Part shown: piece by piece, positions 1 through 9,377 of the stretch
Position numbering within the stretch: position 1 is the stretch's first letter
Layout: each line of letters starts with the position of its first letter
Assembly (NCBI GenBank): GCA_902761645.1
Contig: CACWLF010000001.1
Location: forward strand, 56,975 to 120,974
Direction: 5' to 3'
DNA: 64,000 nt
Source of the DNA: an uncultured Aeromonadales bacterium
GTDB taxonomy: Bacteria; Pseudomonadota; Gammaproteobacteria; Enterobacterales; Succinivibrionaceae
Translations under genes and position numbers: made by a program
Notes under the pieces: generated by a model
What the model saw: the letters and a program-made list of their open reading frames with translations, nothing else
Databases searched by the model: none
What the model was told of the DNA's origin: nothing

Positions 1-2067
1 ATGAGTATTGAAAATAATTATTTGTTACATATAAGTGGAATTCCGGATTTTTCCAAAATTAAGAATTCCGATATTAAAGAGGCTGTTATTTATCAAATAG
101 AGAAGTGTAAAGAAAAAGTTGAAAGTACCCTGAAGCAACTTGAGATAAGTAAAGATTACACATATGCAAATTTAGTTGAACCAATAGAAGAAGAGGATAA
201 TAAGCTAGGTCGGATCTGGTCTCCTGTTTCTCATCTGAATAGTGTAATGAATTCTGAAGAATTAAGAACTGTTCATGATGAGTGTTTGCCGTTATTGTCA
301 GATTACGGAACATATATGGGCCAGCATGAGGGGTTATATAATGCGTATAAGAAATTACAGGAATCCGAGGCGTTTTCAAAACTATCTTTTGACAAGAAAA
401 AATATGTTGAAAATGTAATGAGAGATTTTCGTTTATCTGGAATAGGACTTGATGAAAATAAAAAATCAAAGTATGGGGAAATTGTAAGTAAACTTTCACA
501 GTTGTCATCCAAGTTTAGCAATAATGTAATGGATGCAACATTAAACTGGAAAAAATACGTTGAAAATGAGGAAGAGTTAAGCGGATTGCCGGAACTGGCA
601 CTGCAAAGTGCTAAACAGCTTGCTGAGCAGGAGGGCAGGGATGGCTATGCGTTTACTTTGGATTTTCCTTCATATTTTCCAATTTTGGCATATGCAGACA
701 ATGAGGCCTTAAGGAAGGAGTGTTACTTAGCTTATGTAACAAGAGCTTCAGATGTTGGACCTAACGCCGGTAAATGGGATAATCGAAAGTTAATAGAGGA
801 GATATTATCCAATCGTAATAAATTGGCAAAACTTTTGAGTTTTAATAATTATGCTGAATATTCTTTGGAAACAAAAATGGCTAATGGCACTAAAGAGGTA
901 TTGGATTTTTTAAATGAACTTGCCAAAAACTGCAAACAGCAGGGAATTGAAGAATTTAAAGAATTAAAAGAATATGCCAGAAACGAGTTTGGAAAAGATG
1001 AATTAAATCCTTGGGACGTTACATATTATTCTGAAAAATTAAAAGAAAAGAAATATAAAATATCCTCTGAAGAACTTCGACCATATTTTCCGCTTCCGCA
1101 GGTCCTTGAAGGTTTATTTACTACAGTAAGTAAATTATTTGGTATTAAAATCGTAGAAAATACCAAATCTGTTAATGTATGGCATAAGGATGTTATGTTT
1201 TTCGATCTTTTGGATGAGAATAATAATTTAAAGGCAGGTTTCTTTTTAGATCCTTACGCTAGACCTCATAAGCGAGGTGGTGCCTGGATGGACGATTGTG
1301 TTGGCAGAGAAGTAAGGAAAGATGGTTCTATTCAAAGACCTATAGCATATTTAGTCTGCAATTTTAATCCTCCGGTAGGAGAAAAACCATCGTTGCTTAC
1401 GCATGATGATGTAACAACTTTGTTCCATGAATTCGGTCATGGATTGAATTTAATGTTAACAACAATTGATACTAGCGGTGTTTCCGGTATTAATGGAGTG
1501 GCCTGGGATGCGGTAGAATTACCAAGTCAGTTTTTAGAAAATTGGTGCTGGCAACCGGAAGCTTTAAAATATATTTCTTCCCATATAGATACAAAAATGC
1601 CAATACCGGAAGAAAAATTGAAAAAATTGATTGATGCTAAAAATTACCATTCAGCCATGTGGATGCTGCGGCAGTTAGAGTTTGGTTTAATGGATTTTAT
1701 GCTTCACAATGAAAATGAAGAATTGCGAGGAACAAAAATCGATGAAATTATAAAAACTGTTAGAAATTTCGTCACTGTTGTACCTGTCAGCCCTTTAAAT
1801 CGCTTTGAAAACTCTTTCACTCATATATTTTCCGGAGGATATGCAGCCGGATATTACAGTTATTTGTGGGCTGAATTGTTATCATCCGATGCATTCAGCA
1901 GATTTGAGGAAGATGGTATTTTCAATAGAAAGACAGGTCAGGACTTTGTTGATTGCATTTTATCAAAAGGAGGCTCTATTGATGCATTAGAGATGTTTGT
2001 TAAATTCAGAGGACGCAAACCGAAAATAGATGCATTGTTGAGACATAAGGGCATCAAACAAAGCTAA
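1..2067 (+). CDS. prlC: Oligopeptidase A (M3 metallopeptidase)
   Basis: Cytoplasmic zinc oligopeptidase that degrades short peptides, including cleaved signal peptides (known for the family). The 688-residue product aligns end to end with E. coli OpdA/PrlC (about 680 residues), for example in the stretches GRIWSPVSHLNSV and GGYAAGYYSYLWAE. The zinc site is visible: HEFGH at residues 476-480, with the third ligand probably E506 in VELPSQ. The ATG is the first base of the window, so a start further upstream cannot be excluded, but the N-terminus matches the family. In E. coli rsmJ follows prlC; here rsmJ lies about 25 kb away. The gene converges on rnb across a shared hairpin. Confidence 0.95.
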   Translation: MSIENNYLLHISGIPDFSKIKNSDIKEAVIYQIEKCKEKVESTLKQLEISKDYTYANLVEPIEEEDNKLGRIWSPVSHLNSVMNSEELRTVHDECLPLLSDYGTYMGQHEGLYNAYKKLQESEAFSKLSFDKKKYVENVMRDFRLSGIGLDENKKSKYGEIVSKLSQLSSKFSNNVMDATLNWKKYVENEEELSGLPELALQSAKQLAEQEGRDGYAFTLDFPSYFPILAYADNEALRKECYLAYVTRASDVGPNAGKWDNRKLIEEILSNRNKLAKLLSFNNYAEYSLETKMANGTKEVLDFLNELAKNCKQQGIEEFKELKEYARNEFGKDELNPWDVTYYSEKLKEKKYKISSEELRPYFPLPQVLEGLFTTVSKLFGIKIVENTKSVNVWHKDVMFFDLLDENNNLKAGFFLDPYARPHKRGGAWMDDCVGREVRKDGSIQRPIAYLVCNFNPPVGEKPSLLTHDDVTTLFHEFGHGLNLMLTTIDTSGVSGINGVAWDAVELPSQFLENWCWQPEALKYISSHIDTKMPIPEEKLKKLIDAKNYHSAMWMLRQLEFGLMDFMLHNENEELRGTKIDEIIKTVRNFVTVVPVSPLNRFENSFTHIFSGGYAAGYYSYLWAELLSSDAFSRFEEDGIFNRKTGQDFVDCILSKGGSIDALEMFVKFRGRKPKIDALLRHKGIKQS

Positions 2068-2090
2068 TGCAATAAAAATGATATTAAATC

Positions 2091-2128
2091 AAATTGCCTT
2101 ATAAGATTGAAGTTTTATAAGGCAATTT
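2091..2128. terminator. Bidirectional terminator between prlC and rnb
   Basis: A perfect 14-bp stem (2091-2104 with 2115-2128) closes a 10-nt loop between the convergent prlC and rnb genes. The stem has an AAATTGCC base, so each strand ends in a short T run. It could stop transcription from both sides. Confidence 0.75.
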
Positions 2129-2149
2129 GGATATCGGATTATATATACA

Positions 2150-4120
2150 TTACATCACTAAATCGGCAATTATGGTTCGATTGATTTTATCTGTTTCGAC
2201 AATCTTAACTTTTATTTTCATTGCCAGTTCATACATCATTTCGCCATCATTAAAGATTCGGCCTTCCTCATTGTTAGCAGCAATTTTTTCGTTTTTTGTT
2301 GGATTGATTAGAGACATCGGTATAAAAACCGCAGCTCCGTTTTCTATTAATACTGCTTTGATGCCACCTCTAGTAATATCGTTAATTATTGCTTCGAATT
2401 CAGTCTGTGATTTTATATATGGTTCTACGTAGTCTACGTTTAGCCACTCTTTAACGTCCCGCTCAGCATAGCGGTTGGTTTTCTTTCCAATATTTAAATA
2501 TTCAAGAGTTTTATCGTTAAACAGCTCTTTTTTATCAATTTGCTGTTTTGTTATAAATTGTTTAATGATACGATGGTTGATCATATCGCCGTATTTTCTG
2601 ATGGGAGATGTCCATGTTGCATAGGCTTTAAGACCTAACCCAAAATGTTCTGCAGGAGTAGTAACAATTTCAGCCGGAACTTGAAATTTTCTTAATCTCA
2701 TATCCAAGTAACCGGTAGGCAGGTCAGTAATTTGTTTTTTAACATCGAAGAAGCCCTGCATTGTTTTAAGATCGTTATTTGTATAATTATCAATTCCGTT
2801 TGACTTAAGAATCTTGATTATTTGATTTAGTTTATCCTGATCAAAACCGGTATGCTTATTGAATATTCCAAATCCAACATTTTTAGCTAAAAATATACCA
2901 GCGCACTCATTTGCCAGTATCATTGATTCTTCTACAATTCTGTTGGCAATTCGGCGATATTCAATTTCGATATGATCCAAAGCGCCGTTTTCGTTTAGTA
3001 CATAATGATAATCATTTTTGTCTTTAAAACTGATAGTTTGATTTTCTCGGTATTTTGAGCGCGCCAAAGTAAAGTCTTCAAAAACTTTCAATAAAGCTGT
3101 TAGTTTTTCTGATGGATTGAAAGTATTTTGTTCTTTTTGTTCCAGGTAATCAGAAATATCATTGTATGCCAATTTACCCTGGGATTTGATTTTGGCCAAT
3201 AAAAATTCGCACGGATCGTTTGGAAGGGAACCATCTTTATTAACGGTAATTTTTGCCAATAGCACATTCCTTTCTTCATTTTCAAGAATTGAGCATAGAT
3301 TCTCACTGAATACATGAGGAATAATAGGAATATTAATACCTGGCAAATAGCATGTGAAAGCGCGTTTTTCGGCTATCTCATCCAATTGCGAGTGCGGTTT
3401 GATGTAAGCGGTTGGATCTGCGATAGCAACATACAGCAACCATGCATCATCAAGATTTTCAATGTATAAAGCGTCATCCATATCCTTTGTTTCAGGACTG
3501 TCGATTGTTATGAATGATAAATGTGTTAAGTCATTTCTTTCATAATTATCAAGCAGATCCAATGATTCCGGATCAGGAGGACACTCGGTAGGAAGATTAT
3601 ATTTTCTTAGGGAAACCAACCATGGTACTTTAGGATCATCACTTTTTGCTATGAGTTCTTTAACTATAACACTAGGTATATTGTTAGGCTTCAATAAAGG
3701 ATGATCAGATAATTCCACTATTACCCAATCACCATTCTGTGGATTATGTTTACGAATCTCATTAGGAACCTTAGCCATAATTTGATCATGATAGTTTGGA
3801 TGATCAATTTTTGCATAAAATTTATTGTTTTTGTTTACATATAATCGTGCAACGCATCTTGTTATGAAGGGTGCAATCAGTTCAAAAGGCTCAGCTTGAT
3901 CGCGCTCATTAGCATCTTTTCGAATTCTGGCTTTTACTTTATCTCCATGAAAAACTTTTTTCATGTCAGGGGGCGCAATGAAATAACTCTCGTTATTATC
4001 TATTTCTAAAAAGCCGTAGCTCTTATCTGTAGCTCTTACGGTACCTTCTTTTACGGGTAATGAATCTAAAATGTTACTTTTTGCCTGCTGTAAAATTGCT
4101 AAAGCTGATGCATCTAACAT
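2150..4120 (-). CDS. rnb: Exoribonuclease II
   Basis: Processive 3'-5' hydrolytic exoribonuclease of the RNB family, acting in cytoplasmic mRNA decay. Similarity to E. coli RNase II runs the full length: an N-terminal cold-shock-like segment (GFLEIDNNESYFIAPPDMKK), the RNB core with DSPETKDMDDA carrying the metal-binding aspartates, ATWTSPIRKYGDM, and a C-terminal S1 domain. The reading frame opens to a GTG at 4198, but that start overlaps the menE stop and adds 26 residues unlike the family. The ATG at 4120 (MLDASALAIL), preceded by AGAGAAAG, gives 656 residues, close to the E. coli 644. It is the last gene of the men-direction run, 77 bp after menE, and probably has its own promoter. Confidence 0.93.
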   Translation of the reverse strand: MLDASALAILQQAKSNILDSLPVKEGTVRATDKSYGFLEIDNNESYFIAPPDMKKVFHGDKVKARIRKDANERDQAEPFELIAPFITRCVARLYVNKNNKFYAKIDHPNYHDQIMAKVPNEIRKHNPQNGDWVIVELSDHPLLKPNNIPSVIVKELIAKSDDPKVPWLVSLRKYNLPTECPPDPESLDLLDNYERNDLTHLSFITIDSPETKDMDDALYIENLDDAWLLYVAIADPTAYIKPHSQLDEIAEKRAFTCYLPGINIPIIPHVFSENLCSILENEERNVLLAKITVNKDGSLPNDPCEFLLAKIKSQGKLAYNDISDYLEQKEQNTFNPSEKLTALLKVFEDFTLARSKYRENQTISFKDKNDYHYVLNENGALDHIEIEYRRIANRIVEESMILANECAGIFLAKNVGFGIFNKHTGFDQDKLNQIIKILKSNGIDNYTNNDLKTMQGFFDVKKQITDLPTGYLDMRLRKFQVPAEIVTTPAEHFGLGLKAYATWTSPIRKYGDMINHRIIKQFITKQQIDKKELFNDKTLEYLNIGKKTNRYAERDVKEWLNVDYVEPYIKSQTEFEAIINDITRGGIKAVLIENGAAVFIPMSLINPTKNEKIAANNEEGRIFNDGEMMYELAMKIKVKIVETDKINRTIIADLVM

Positions 4121-4169
4121 GTACTTTCTCTTATTGGTTTTGTAAATTAAATTATTGTAAATTTTTCTT

Positions 4170-4198
4170 ATTATACTTGAGCCGGACTGTTCTTGCAC
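4170..4198 (-). promoter_or_regulatory. Candidate promoter for rnb
   Basis: On the minus strand a perfect TATAAT (4175-4170) lies 50 nt before the chosen rnb start. A weak -35 (GTGCAA, 3 of 6 matches) sits 17 bp upstream at the end of menE. Only the -10 is convincing. Confidence 0.35.
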
Positions 4199-5625
4199 TA
4201 TGATATTTCATCAATAGAGTCTTTCAAATTTAGAATTTGTTTAAGAATTTCTTTTCTTTTTATCTTAAAGTTAAAATCAATATTTAAAGAATTTATCGGA
4301 TAAAATTTCTTTGGTACCTGGTGTCTTAAAAGGTTGTTTTTGCAAAACTCATACAGTTGTTTTTTGGAGAGTACTGTCTCTATTAGCGCTATTACCATGT
4401 TTCCCCATTCTTTATCAGGTACTCCTACAATAATGCATTTTTGTATTAATTTGTTGGAAAGGAGTATCTTTTCTATTTCTTCTGGCTGTATGTTTTCTCC
4501 TCCAGAAATAAATTGGTTATCAACTCTACCTTGTACTTTTAAACATAAACTGCCATGAACAGTGGATAGTTCACCCAAATCTCTGGTATTAAAATAACCT
4601 TCTTCATCAGTTGGCAGATTAAGTTTCTGTCCATCATAATAACCAAGGAATAGAGTTTCCCCCTTTACTAAAATCTCTCCGTGTTCAGATATTTTTACAT
4701 TTCTGAACGGAAGCACTGTTCCCGTATCCAATTCATTAATATTGGTTTCATCAATTCTTTTGGTGCATACCTGAGAAGCCATTTCAGATAAACCATAGCT
4801 TATGTATGGAGAAACTCCTTGTTTCAAGCATTCTGTCAGCAGATCTTTAGGTATAGAAGCACCACCTATAAGGATGTATTTAACAATAGTGTTTTTAAAA
4901 GAAAATTGTTGGGAAAATAACCTGAATAATTGCGTTGGTACTAAAGACAAATGCGTGATTTTATAATTAATTATATCGTTGGCTAAATCTTTATTGGCAG
5001 ATGGAAATACAATACACCCTTTGCCGATCAATGTTTTTATTACGATGGCGAATCCGCCGATATGAAAAATAGGTAAAGTTAAGAGATAACGATCATTGTT
5101 TGATATTGGAATGTTTGTTTGTGAGCCCAATGCATTGGCTATGTGGGCTTTTAAGCAGTGTGCAACCGCCTTTGGCGTTCCTGTTGATCCTGAAGTAAAT
5201 ATTAAATTGGCTATAATGTTGTCATCTATTTCTACCTTTTCCGATTTGTTAATAATCAGATTTAGAACTGGATTGAAGTTTATTATGACTTGTTTAATCT
5301 TTGGTGGTATTGAATAGTTAGTATTATCAGCGTAGATATTATTAAATTTGTATTTAGATACTAATTCATTAAGCTGGGAGCAGGATATTGAATTGTTTAC
5401 GGGAGCATAAATAACTTTAGATCTAATGCAGGCAAGAGCCAATATAACATGCTCAATTGTATTGCGAGCCAATACAATTAATGTTTGATTTGTTAAATGT
5501 TGCTGGATCAACTGCTGCGACACGAAACGAATCTTCCATTCCAATTCGCCGTAAGTGCATAACGGATTTATTGAAAAAATTTTATCTGGATTATTGCAGG
5601 CGATCTGATTAACTAAGGATTGCAT
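4198..5625 (-). CDS. menE: O-succinylbenzoate-CoA ligase
   Basis: Activates o-succinylbenzoate to its CoA thioester with ATP, a late step of menaquinone head-group synthesis. The 475-residue protein belongs to the AMP-forming acyl-CoA synthetase superfamily. The phosphate loop TSGSTGTPK is at residues 144-152, followed by GGASIPK, SYGLSEMASQ, and the hinge and C-terminal segments GRVDNQFISGGENIQPEEIE and FKIKRKEIL, the last containing the expected catalytic lysine. It starts 2 bp after the menC stop, which indicates translational coupling. It is the final men gene of the operon. Confidence 0.93.
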   Translation of the reverse strand: MQSLVNQIACNNPDKIFSINPLCTYGELEWKIRFVSQQLIQQHLTNQTLIVLARNTIEHVILALACIRSKVIYAPVNNSISCSQLNELVSKYKFNNIYADNTNYSIPPKIKQVIINFNPVLNLIINKSEKVEIDDNIIANLIFTSGSTGTPKAVAHCLKAHIANALGSQTNIPISNNDRYLLTLPIFHIGGFAIVIKTLIGKGCIVFPSANKDLANDIINYKITHLSLVPTQLFRLFSQQFSFKNTIVKYILIGGASIPKDLLTECLKQGVSPYISYGLSEMASQVCTKRIDETNINELDTGTVLPFRNVKISEHGEILVKGETLFLGYYDGQKLNLPTDEEGYFNTRDLGELSTVHGSLCLKVQGRVDNQFISGGENIQPEEIEKILLSNKLIQKCIIVGVPDKEWGNMVIALIETVLSKKQLYEFCKNNLLRHQVPKKFYPINSLNIDFNFKIKRKEILKQILNLKDSIDEIS

Positions 5626-5627
5626 TA

Positions 5628-6581
5628 CTAATCTTCATATTCGTAGATGGTAGACAGCAAATTAAAATTTATTTCAAAACTGTCTTTTTTGAAGATGCTG
5701 TATTTGAAATATTTATTTGTATCTAATCCATGATATACATCTTTATATGGCCAGTTTGATGCTATGGTTCTAATATTGTAGTTGCCGAGCTGAGATTCGA
5801 ATGACGATGATGCAACAACTTTTATATTGAAAGTTTCCGCATGCTTGCGGATTGCCTGACAAACCTGTTTACCACCTATAATTGACGGTTTAATTAGTAT
5901 CGCCTTGAGATTTGTAAAACTTCCCCAATCTGTTATCGGACATAATCTAACCAGTTGATCAAATGCGATAGGAATTCCTGTTTGTTGCGATACAAATTCA
6001 CAATCATCCAGATTATTACAAGGATCTTCAATATATTCGATGTTGTCTTTATTGAGAAATCCCATTATTGAAAGAGCTTCTTCTTTTGACCAATATCCAT
6101 TTGCATCTAGAATCATTTTTACACTTGGACTCTTTTTGCATATCTCTTTCAACATTTTCAGTTCATCTTTTAAACTGCAACGACCAACTTTAATTTTTAT
6201 CGTATGCGGGAAATCATCAATCAATCTAAACCAATTGTACGTGATATCCTTTGGACTGCCGATAAGAAGTGTATAATTGGGCGGAAGTTGTTTGTATTTC
6301 TCTTCACTGTATTCAAACTTTGCATTCATGCAGTCCACTCCATGCTGAACGCTTGGCAGTTCCGGAAAATAATCAACCCCATTTTTTAAGTGTTTTATGT
6401 AAGTTAGGGCTTCATCTTCTGCCTCTTCAATAGTTTCGTCGGAAAAACCAGTAAGAGGGCATATTTCTCCCCATCCCCCATCTTTACATATTAGTAAACC
6501 ATTTCTTGAAGGTAAATATGTATCTAAAAAACGAATAGGCTCAACAAATGGTAAATTGTATCTGTATAGTCCTATTTTCAT
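5628..6581 (-). CDS. menC: O-succinylbenzoate synthase
   Basis: Dehydrates SHCHC to o-succinylbenzoate in menaquinone synthesis; enolase superfamily. The 317-residue chain carries the superfamily signature: the KxK motif at K129/K131, metal ligands D159 (ILDANG), E185 (IEDPC) and D208 (AFDQ), and the second catalytic lysine K231 (LIKPS). Residue spacing matches E. coli MenC (about 320 residues). It lies between the M48 protease gene (30 bp upstream) and menE (2 bp downstream) on the same strand. Confidence 0.93.
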   Translation of the reverse strand: MKIGLYRYNLPFVEPIRFLDTYLPSRNGLLICKDGGWGEICPLTGFSDETIEEAEDEALTYIKHLKNGVDYFPELPSVQHGVDCMNAKFEYSEEKYKQLPPNYTLLIGSPKDITYNWFRLIDDFPHTIKIKVGRCSLKDELKMLKEICKKSPSVKMILDANGYWSKEEALSIMGFLNKDNIEYIEDPCNNLDDCEFVSQQTGIPIAFDQLVRLCPITDWGSFTNLKAILIKPSIIGGKQVCQAIRKHAETFNIKVVASSSFESQLGNYNIRTIASNWPYKDVYHGLDTNKYFKYSIFKKDSFEINFNLLSTIYEYED

Positions 6582-6611
6582 AATGTACCTAACTCAAATT
6601 GTATCTGATGA

Positions 6612-7664
6612 TTACTGTTCTTGCTTTGATTCATCTTTCTTTTCAGTATTTTCCTCTTCAGATTCGTCCTGATAGTGGGAAAAACTCATTTCTTTAGCTC
6701 TTTTTATGCGATTTTCTAAAGGAGGGTGTGAATCAAATAATCCTGCTTTTTTTTCGCTTGAAAAAAACATATGACTGCAAGTTTCTTTTTGTGAAGCGTT
6801 AATAGTACTTTTTTGTGTATTTTTTTGGATTTTAATCAACGCTCTTGCAATAGAATCATCTCTTGTATACGAAACTGCAGTGGCATCAGCCAAATATTCT
6901 CTTTGGCGTGAAATGGCCGCGGAAATAATAACGGAATAAAATTTCCATATAAAACCTAAAACCATTATAGTAAAGCCTATAATCAGTATTCCCAATATGC
7001 CACTATTTCCTTTACTGTTGCTGCTTCTAGAAGAACTGGAACTTCCAGAGCAAACTATTTTGATTATGTACCAACCTAAAATGCACAGTGAACTGAATCC
7101 TGCAATCAACGTTCCTATTTTTATATTAATGTTTACATCACGATTAACTATATGACTGAATTCGTGAGCAATAACACCGGAGATTTCACTGCGGTTGAGC
7201 TGATCTAGGGTTCCGGTATTAACACAGATTATTGAGTTATCGATAGTGCTGCCTGCTGCAAAGGCATTAATTGTCGGATCCTCAAGAATATAGATTTTAG
7301 GACACTTGATGCCGCTGGCAAAAGACAATTCCTCAACTATATTTTTTAACTGTTTCAGATTGAAATTTTCTTCAAAATCTTCAATTGGACTAGCACCGAA
7401 AGCTTCGGCAACCTTATATCCAGGACCTGAATACTTATAATAATAAAATAAACTTCCTATGAGAACAGGAACTGCGCAAACGCCTACTGTTATTGCATAA
7501 AGTTTTAAGTGATCCTGAGTGGTAAAATCCTTGGTATCATCTAAAAGTATGATAATCACATTAAGCAAAACTGGTACAAGTAACAATCCTATGATATATC
7601 CAAGCACCAGTTTGAATGTGTTGGATTTGGCGTCACTTTGATGCAAAAAGTAAGATTTTGCCAT
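6612..7664 (-). CDS. M48 family membrane zinc metalloprotease (HtpX-like)
   Basis: Membrane protease probably involved in quality control of membrane proteins (family inference). The zinc site is intact: HEFSH at residues 167-171 and the third ligand E256 in RQREYLAD; SHPPLENRI near the C-terminus is also typical of HtpX. Hydrophobic segments lie at about 18-41, 55-75, 180-205 and 222-245. At 350 residues it is longer than E. coli HtpX (293). It has a serine-rich cytoplasmic or lumenal loop (about 207-221) and a charged Glu/Lys tail. It more closely resembles the LemA-associated M48 group, but no lemA is adjacent. Its position inside the men operon is unusual. A good Shine-Dalgarno (AGGGG) supports the start. 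Confidence 0.85.
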   Translation of the reverse strand: MAKSYFLHQSDAKSNTFKLVLGYIIGLLLVPVLLNVIIILLDDTKDFTTQDHLKLYAITVGVCAVPVLIGSLFYYYKYSGPGYKVAEAFGASPIEDFEENFNLKQLKNIVEELSFASGIKCPKIYILEDPTINAFAAGSTIDNSIICVNTGTLDQLNRSEISGVIAHEFSHIVNRDVNINIKIGTLIAGFSSLCILGWYIIKIVCSGSSSSSRSSNSKGNSGILGILIIGFTIMVLGFIWKFYSVIISAAISRQREYLADATAVSYTRDDSIARALIKIQKNTQKSTINASQKETCSHMFFSSEKKAGLFDSHPPLENRIKRAKEMSFSHYQDESEEENTEKKDESKQEQ

Positions 7665-7709
7665 GGCTTTTACCCCTACCTAATAAAAATAGATCTTCCT
7701 TAACAAAGG

Positions 7710-7715
7710 ATTATA
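7710..7715 (-). promoter_or_regulatory. Candidate -10 element upstream of the M48 gene
   Basis: A perfect TATAAT on the minus strand lies about 46 bp before the protease start, in the 81-bp gap after menB. The upstream -35 region is only T-rich. An internal promoter would let the protease and menC/menE be expressed apart from menFDHB, but the evidence is weak. Confidence 0.3.
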
Positions 7716-7745
7716 TGTGTAAAACAAAAAAATAAAAATATTTTT

Positions 7746-8603
7746 TTAAGGATTTCTTGGGAATTTGGAAAAATCAGGTCGCCTTTTTTCATTAAAGGCA
7801 TTTCTACCTTCCTGTCCCTCTTCTGTCATATAGAATAACATGGTTGCATCACCAGCCAACTCCTGCAATCCTGCCTGACCGTCACAGTCGGCATTTAAAG
7901 CTGCCTTCATGCAGCGAATTGCTATAGGTGAATTTTGCAGAATCTCTCTGCACCATCTGACCGTTTCTTTTTCCAAATCAGCTAACGGAACCACTGTGTT
8001 TACCAGTCCCATCTCAAGAGCTTCCTTGGCTGAATACATGCGACAAAGGAACCAAATTTCACGAGCTTTCTTTTGACCAACTATACGCGCCATATAAGAA
8101 GCTCCCCAGCCTCCGTCGAAAGAACCTACACGTGGTCCGGTTTGTCCGAATTTTGCATTTTCAGCCGCTATTGTTAAGTCACACATTAAATGCAGGACAT
8201 GACCTCCTCCGACGGCATAACCGGCCACCATCGCAATTACAGGTTTAGGGCATGTACGTATTTGTCGTTGAAAATCCAATACGTTTAAATGGTGCACACC
8301 AAATTCGTCTTTGTATCCGCCATAGTTTCCACGAACCTTCTGGTCACCGCCAGAACAAAAGGCTAAATCGCCTTTTCCAGTTAAAATAATTACACCAATT
8401 TTTGGGTCGTATCTGGCATCAGCTAATGCAGAAATCATTTCTTGAACAGTCAATGGTCTGAAAGCGTTTCTTACCTGAGGTCTGTTAATAGTAATTTTAG
8501 CGATGCCATCTGTTGACTTTTCATAAACAATATCAGTATATCCTTTGTTCTGAATTGTCCATTCAACAGGTTTGTATAATTCTTTTTCGTCTATGTTTAT
8601 CAT
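7746..8603 (-). CDS. menB: 1,4-dihydroxy-2-naphthoyl-CoA synthase
   Basis: Crotonase-fold enzyme that closes the naphthoquinone ring from o-succinylbenzoyl-CoA. At 285 residues it has the same length as E. coli MenB and is nearly collinear with it. Examples are [20 protein letters not shown], the oxyanion-hole segment [25 protein letters not shown], and [20 protein letters not shown], which holds the active-site aspartate region. Transcription comes from menH, 13 bp upstream. The strongest conservation in this operon is in this gene. Confidence 0.97.
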   Translation of the reverse strand: MINIDEKELYKPVEWTIQNKGYTDIVYEKSTDGIAKITINRPQVRNAFRPLTVQEMISALADARYDPKIGVIILTGKGDLAFCSGGDQKVRGNYGGYKDEFGVHHLNVLDFQRQIRTCPKPVIAMVAGYAVGGGHVLHLMCDLTIAAENAKFGQTGPRVGSFDGGWGASYMARIVGQKKAREIWFLCRMYSAKEALEMGLVNTVVPLADLEKETVRWCREILQNSPIAIRCMKAALNADCDGQAGLQELAGDATMLFYMTEEGQEGRNAFNEKRRPDFSKFPRNP

Positions 8604-8616
8604 AACTTTATTATCT

Positions 8617-9363
8617 CTATATTTCGCATTGGGTAATGATATTTACTATCTCTTGCGGGAAGAAAGTATGGATATTATGACCTGCATTGGCTACGCAGTA
8701 GGATGTAAAATTCTTATAATTATTTTCTCTTTGCGCTGCAACGGTGTATTTCTGATCCATTTCGCCATAGATGTAATTAACTTTTATAGTTAATTCGTTT
8801 AAGCGGTTTCTATAGTTTTCCTGTTTTGCTACTGATGTTGCGTCAAACTGTATTGCTAATTTATGAAAATCCTGATTTCGCCTTAAGTTTATCAGCTGCT
8901 TTTTCTGCGTTTCTGATAAGCCGTTAAATATTGGTTGGCTATACCAGTTTGCCAGAATTTCTTCTGGTTTTTTAATAGCAAACTGAGAAGCCCACATTAG
9001 GTCGCTTCCTTCTCTCATTTTGCGTTCTTCATCAGTTATGCCAAAGGATGAACTTTCCAGTATTAGACCCTTGAGTTTCGGATTTTTGGCATTGAACGCG
9101 TAATTAGTTGCAAGTCTACCTCCCAATGAATAACCATATAAAACAAAATCATCGATATCATTTTCAGTTAAACGCTGGTTGATGTAATGTATGCTCTCTC
9201 TAAAATTTGCCGGCTCATTGTTATTATGACCTGGTAAATCAAAGGCAATAGTCTTGTTTTTTAAATGTTCCGGCAACAGTTCGATTATTTTATCGAAGTC
9301 GTGATGATTTCCTAGAAAACCATGAAGCATTACGATTGAATAATTTGAATTTAATAGTTTCAT
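8617..9363 (-). CDS. menH: SHCHC synthase (MenH, alpha/beta hydrolase)
   Basis: Eliminates pyruvate from SEPHCHC to give SHCHC in menaquinone synthesis. It has an alpha/beta-hydrolase fold with VMLHGFLGN (oxyanion loop), the nucleophile S79 in GYSLGG, D203 in GEMDQKY and H229 in NAGHNIH, so the triad is intact. The frame is open to 9450, overlapping menD. The internal ATG at 9363 starts the conserved sequence directly, leaves 14 bp after the menD stop, and gives 248 residues against about 252 in E. coli. Confidence 0.9.
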   Translation of the reverse strand: MKLLNSNYSIVMLHGFLGNHHDFDKIIELLPEHLKNKTIAFDLPGHNNNEPANFRESIHYINQRLTENDIDDFVLYGYSLGGRLATNYAFNAKNPKLKGLILESSSFGITDEERKMREGSDLMWASQFAIKKPEEILANWYSQPIFNGLSETQKKQLINLRRNQDFHKLAIQFDATSVAKQENYRNRLNELTIKVNYIYGEMDQKYTVAAQRENNYKNFTSYCVANAGHNIHTFFPQEIVNIITQCEI

Positions 9364-9377
9364 ACAGTTATCCAAGT

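Noticed and set aside
4121-4198. Longer N-terminus of RNase II from the GTG at 4198
   Set aside because: It overlaps the menE stop codon, adds 26 residues unlike the family, and leaves a better ATG at 4120 unused.
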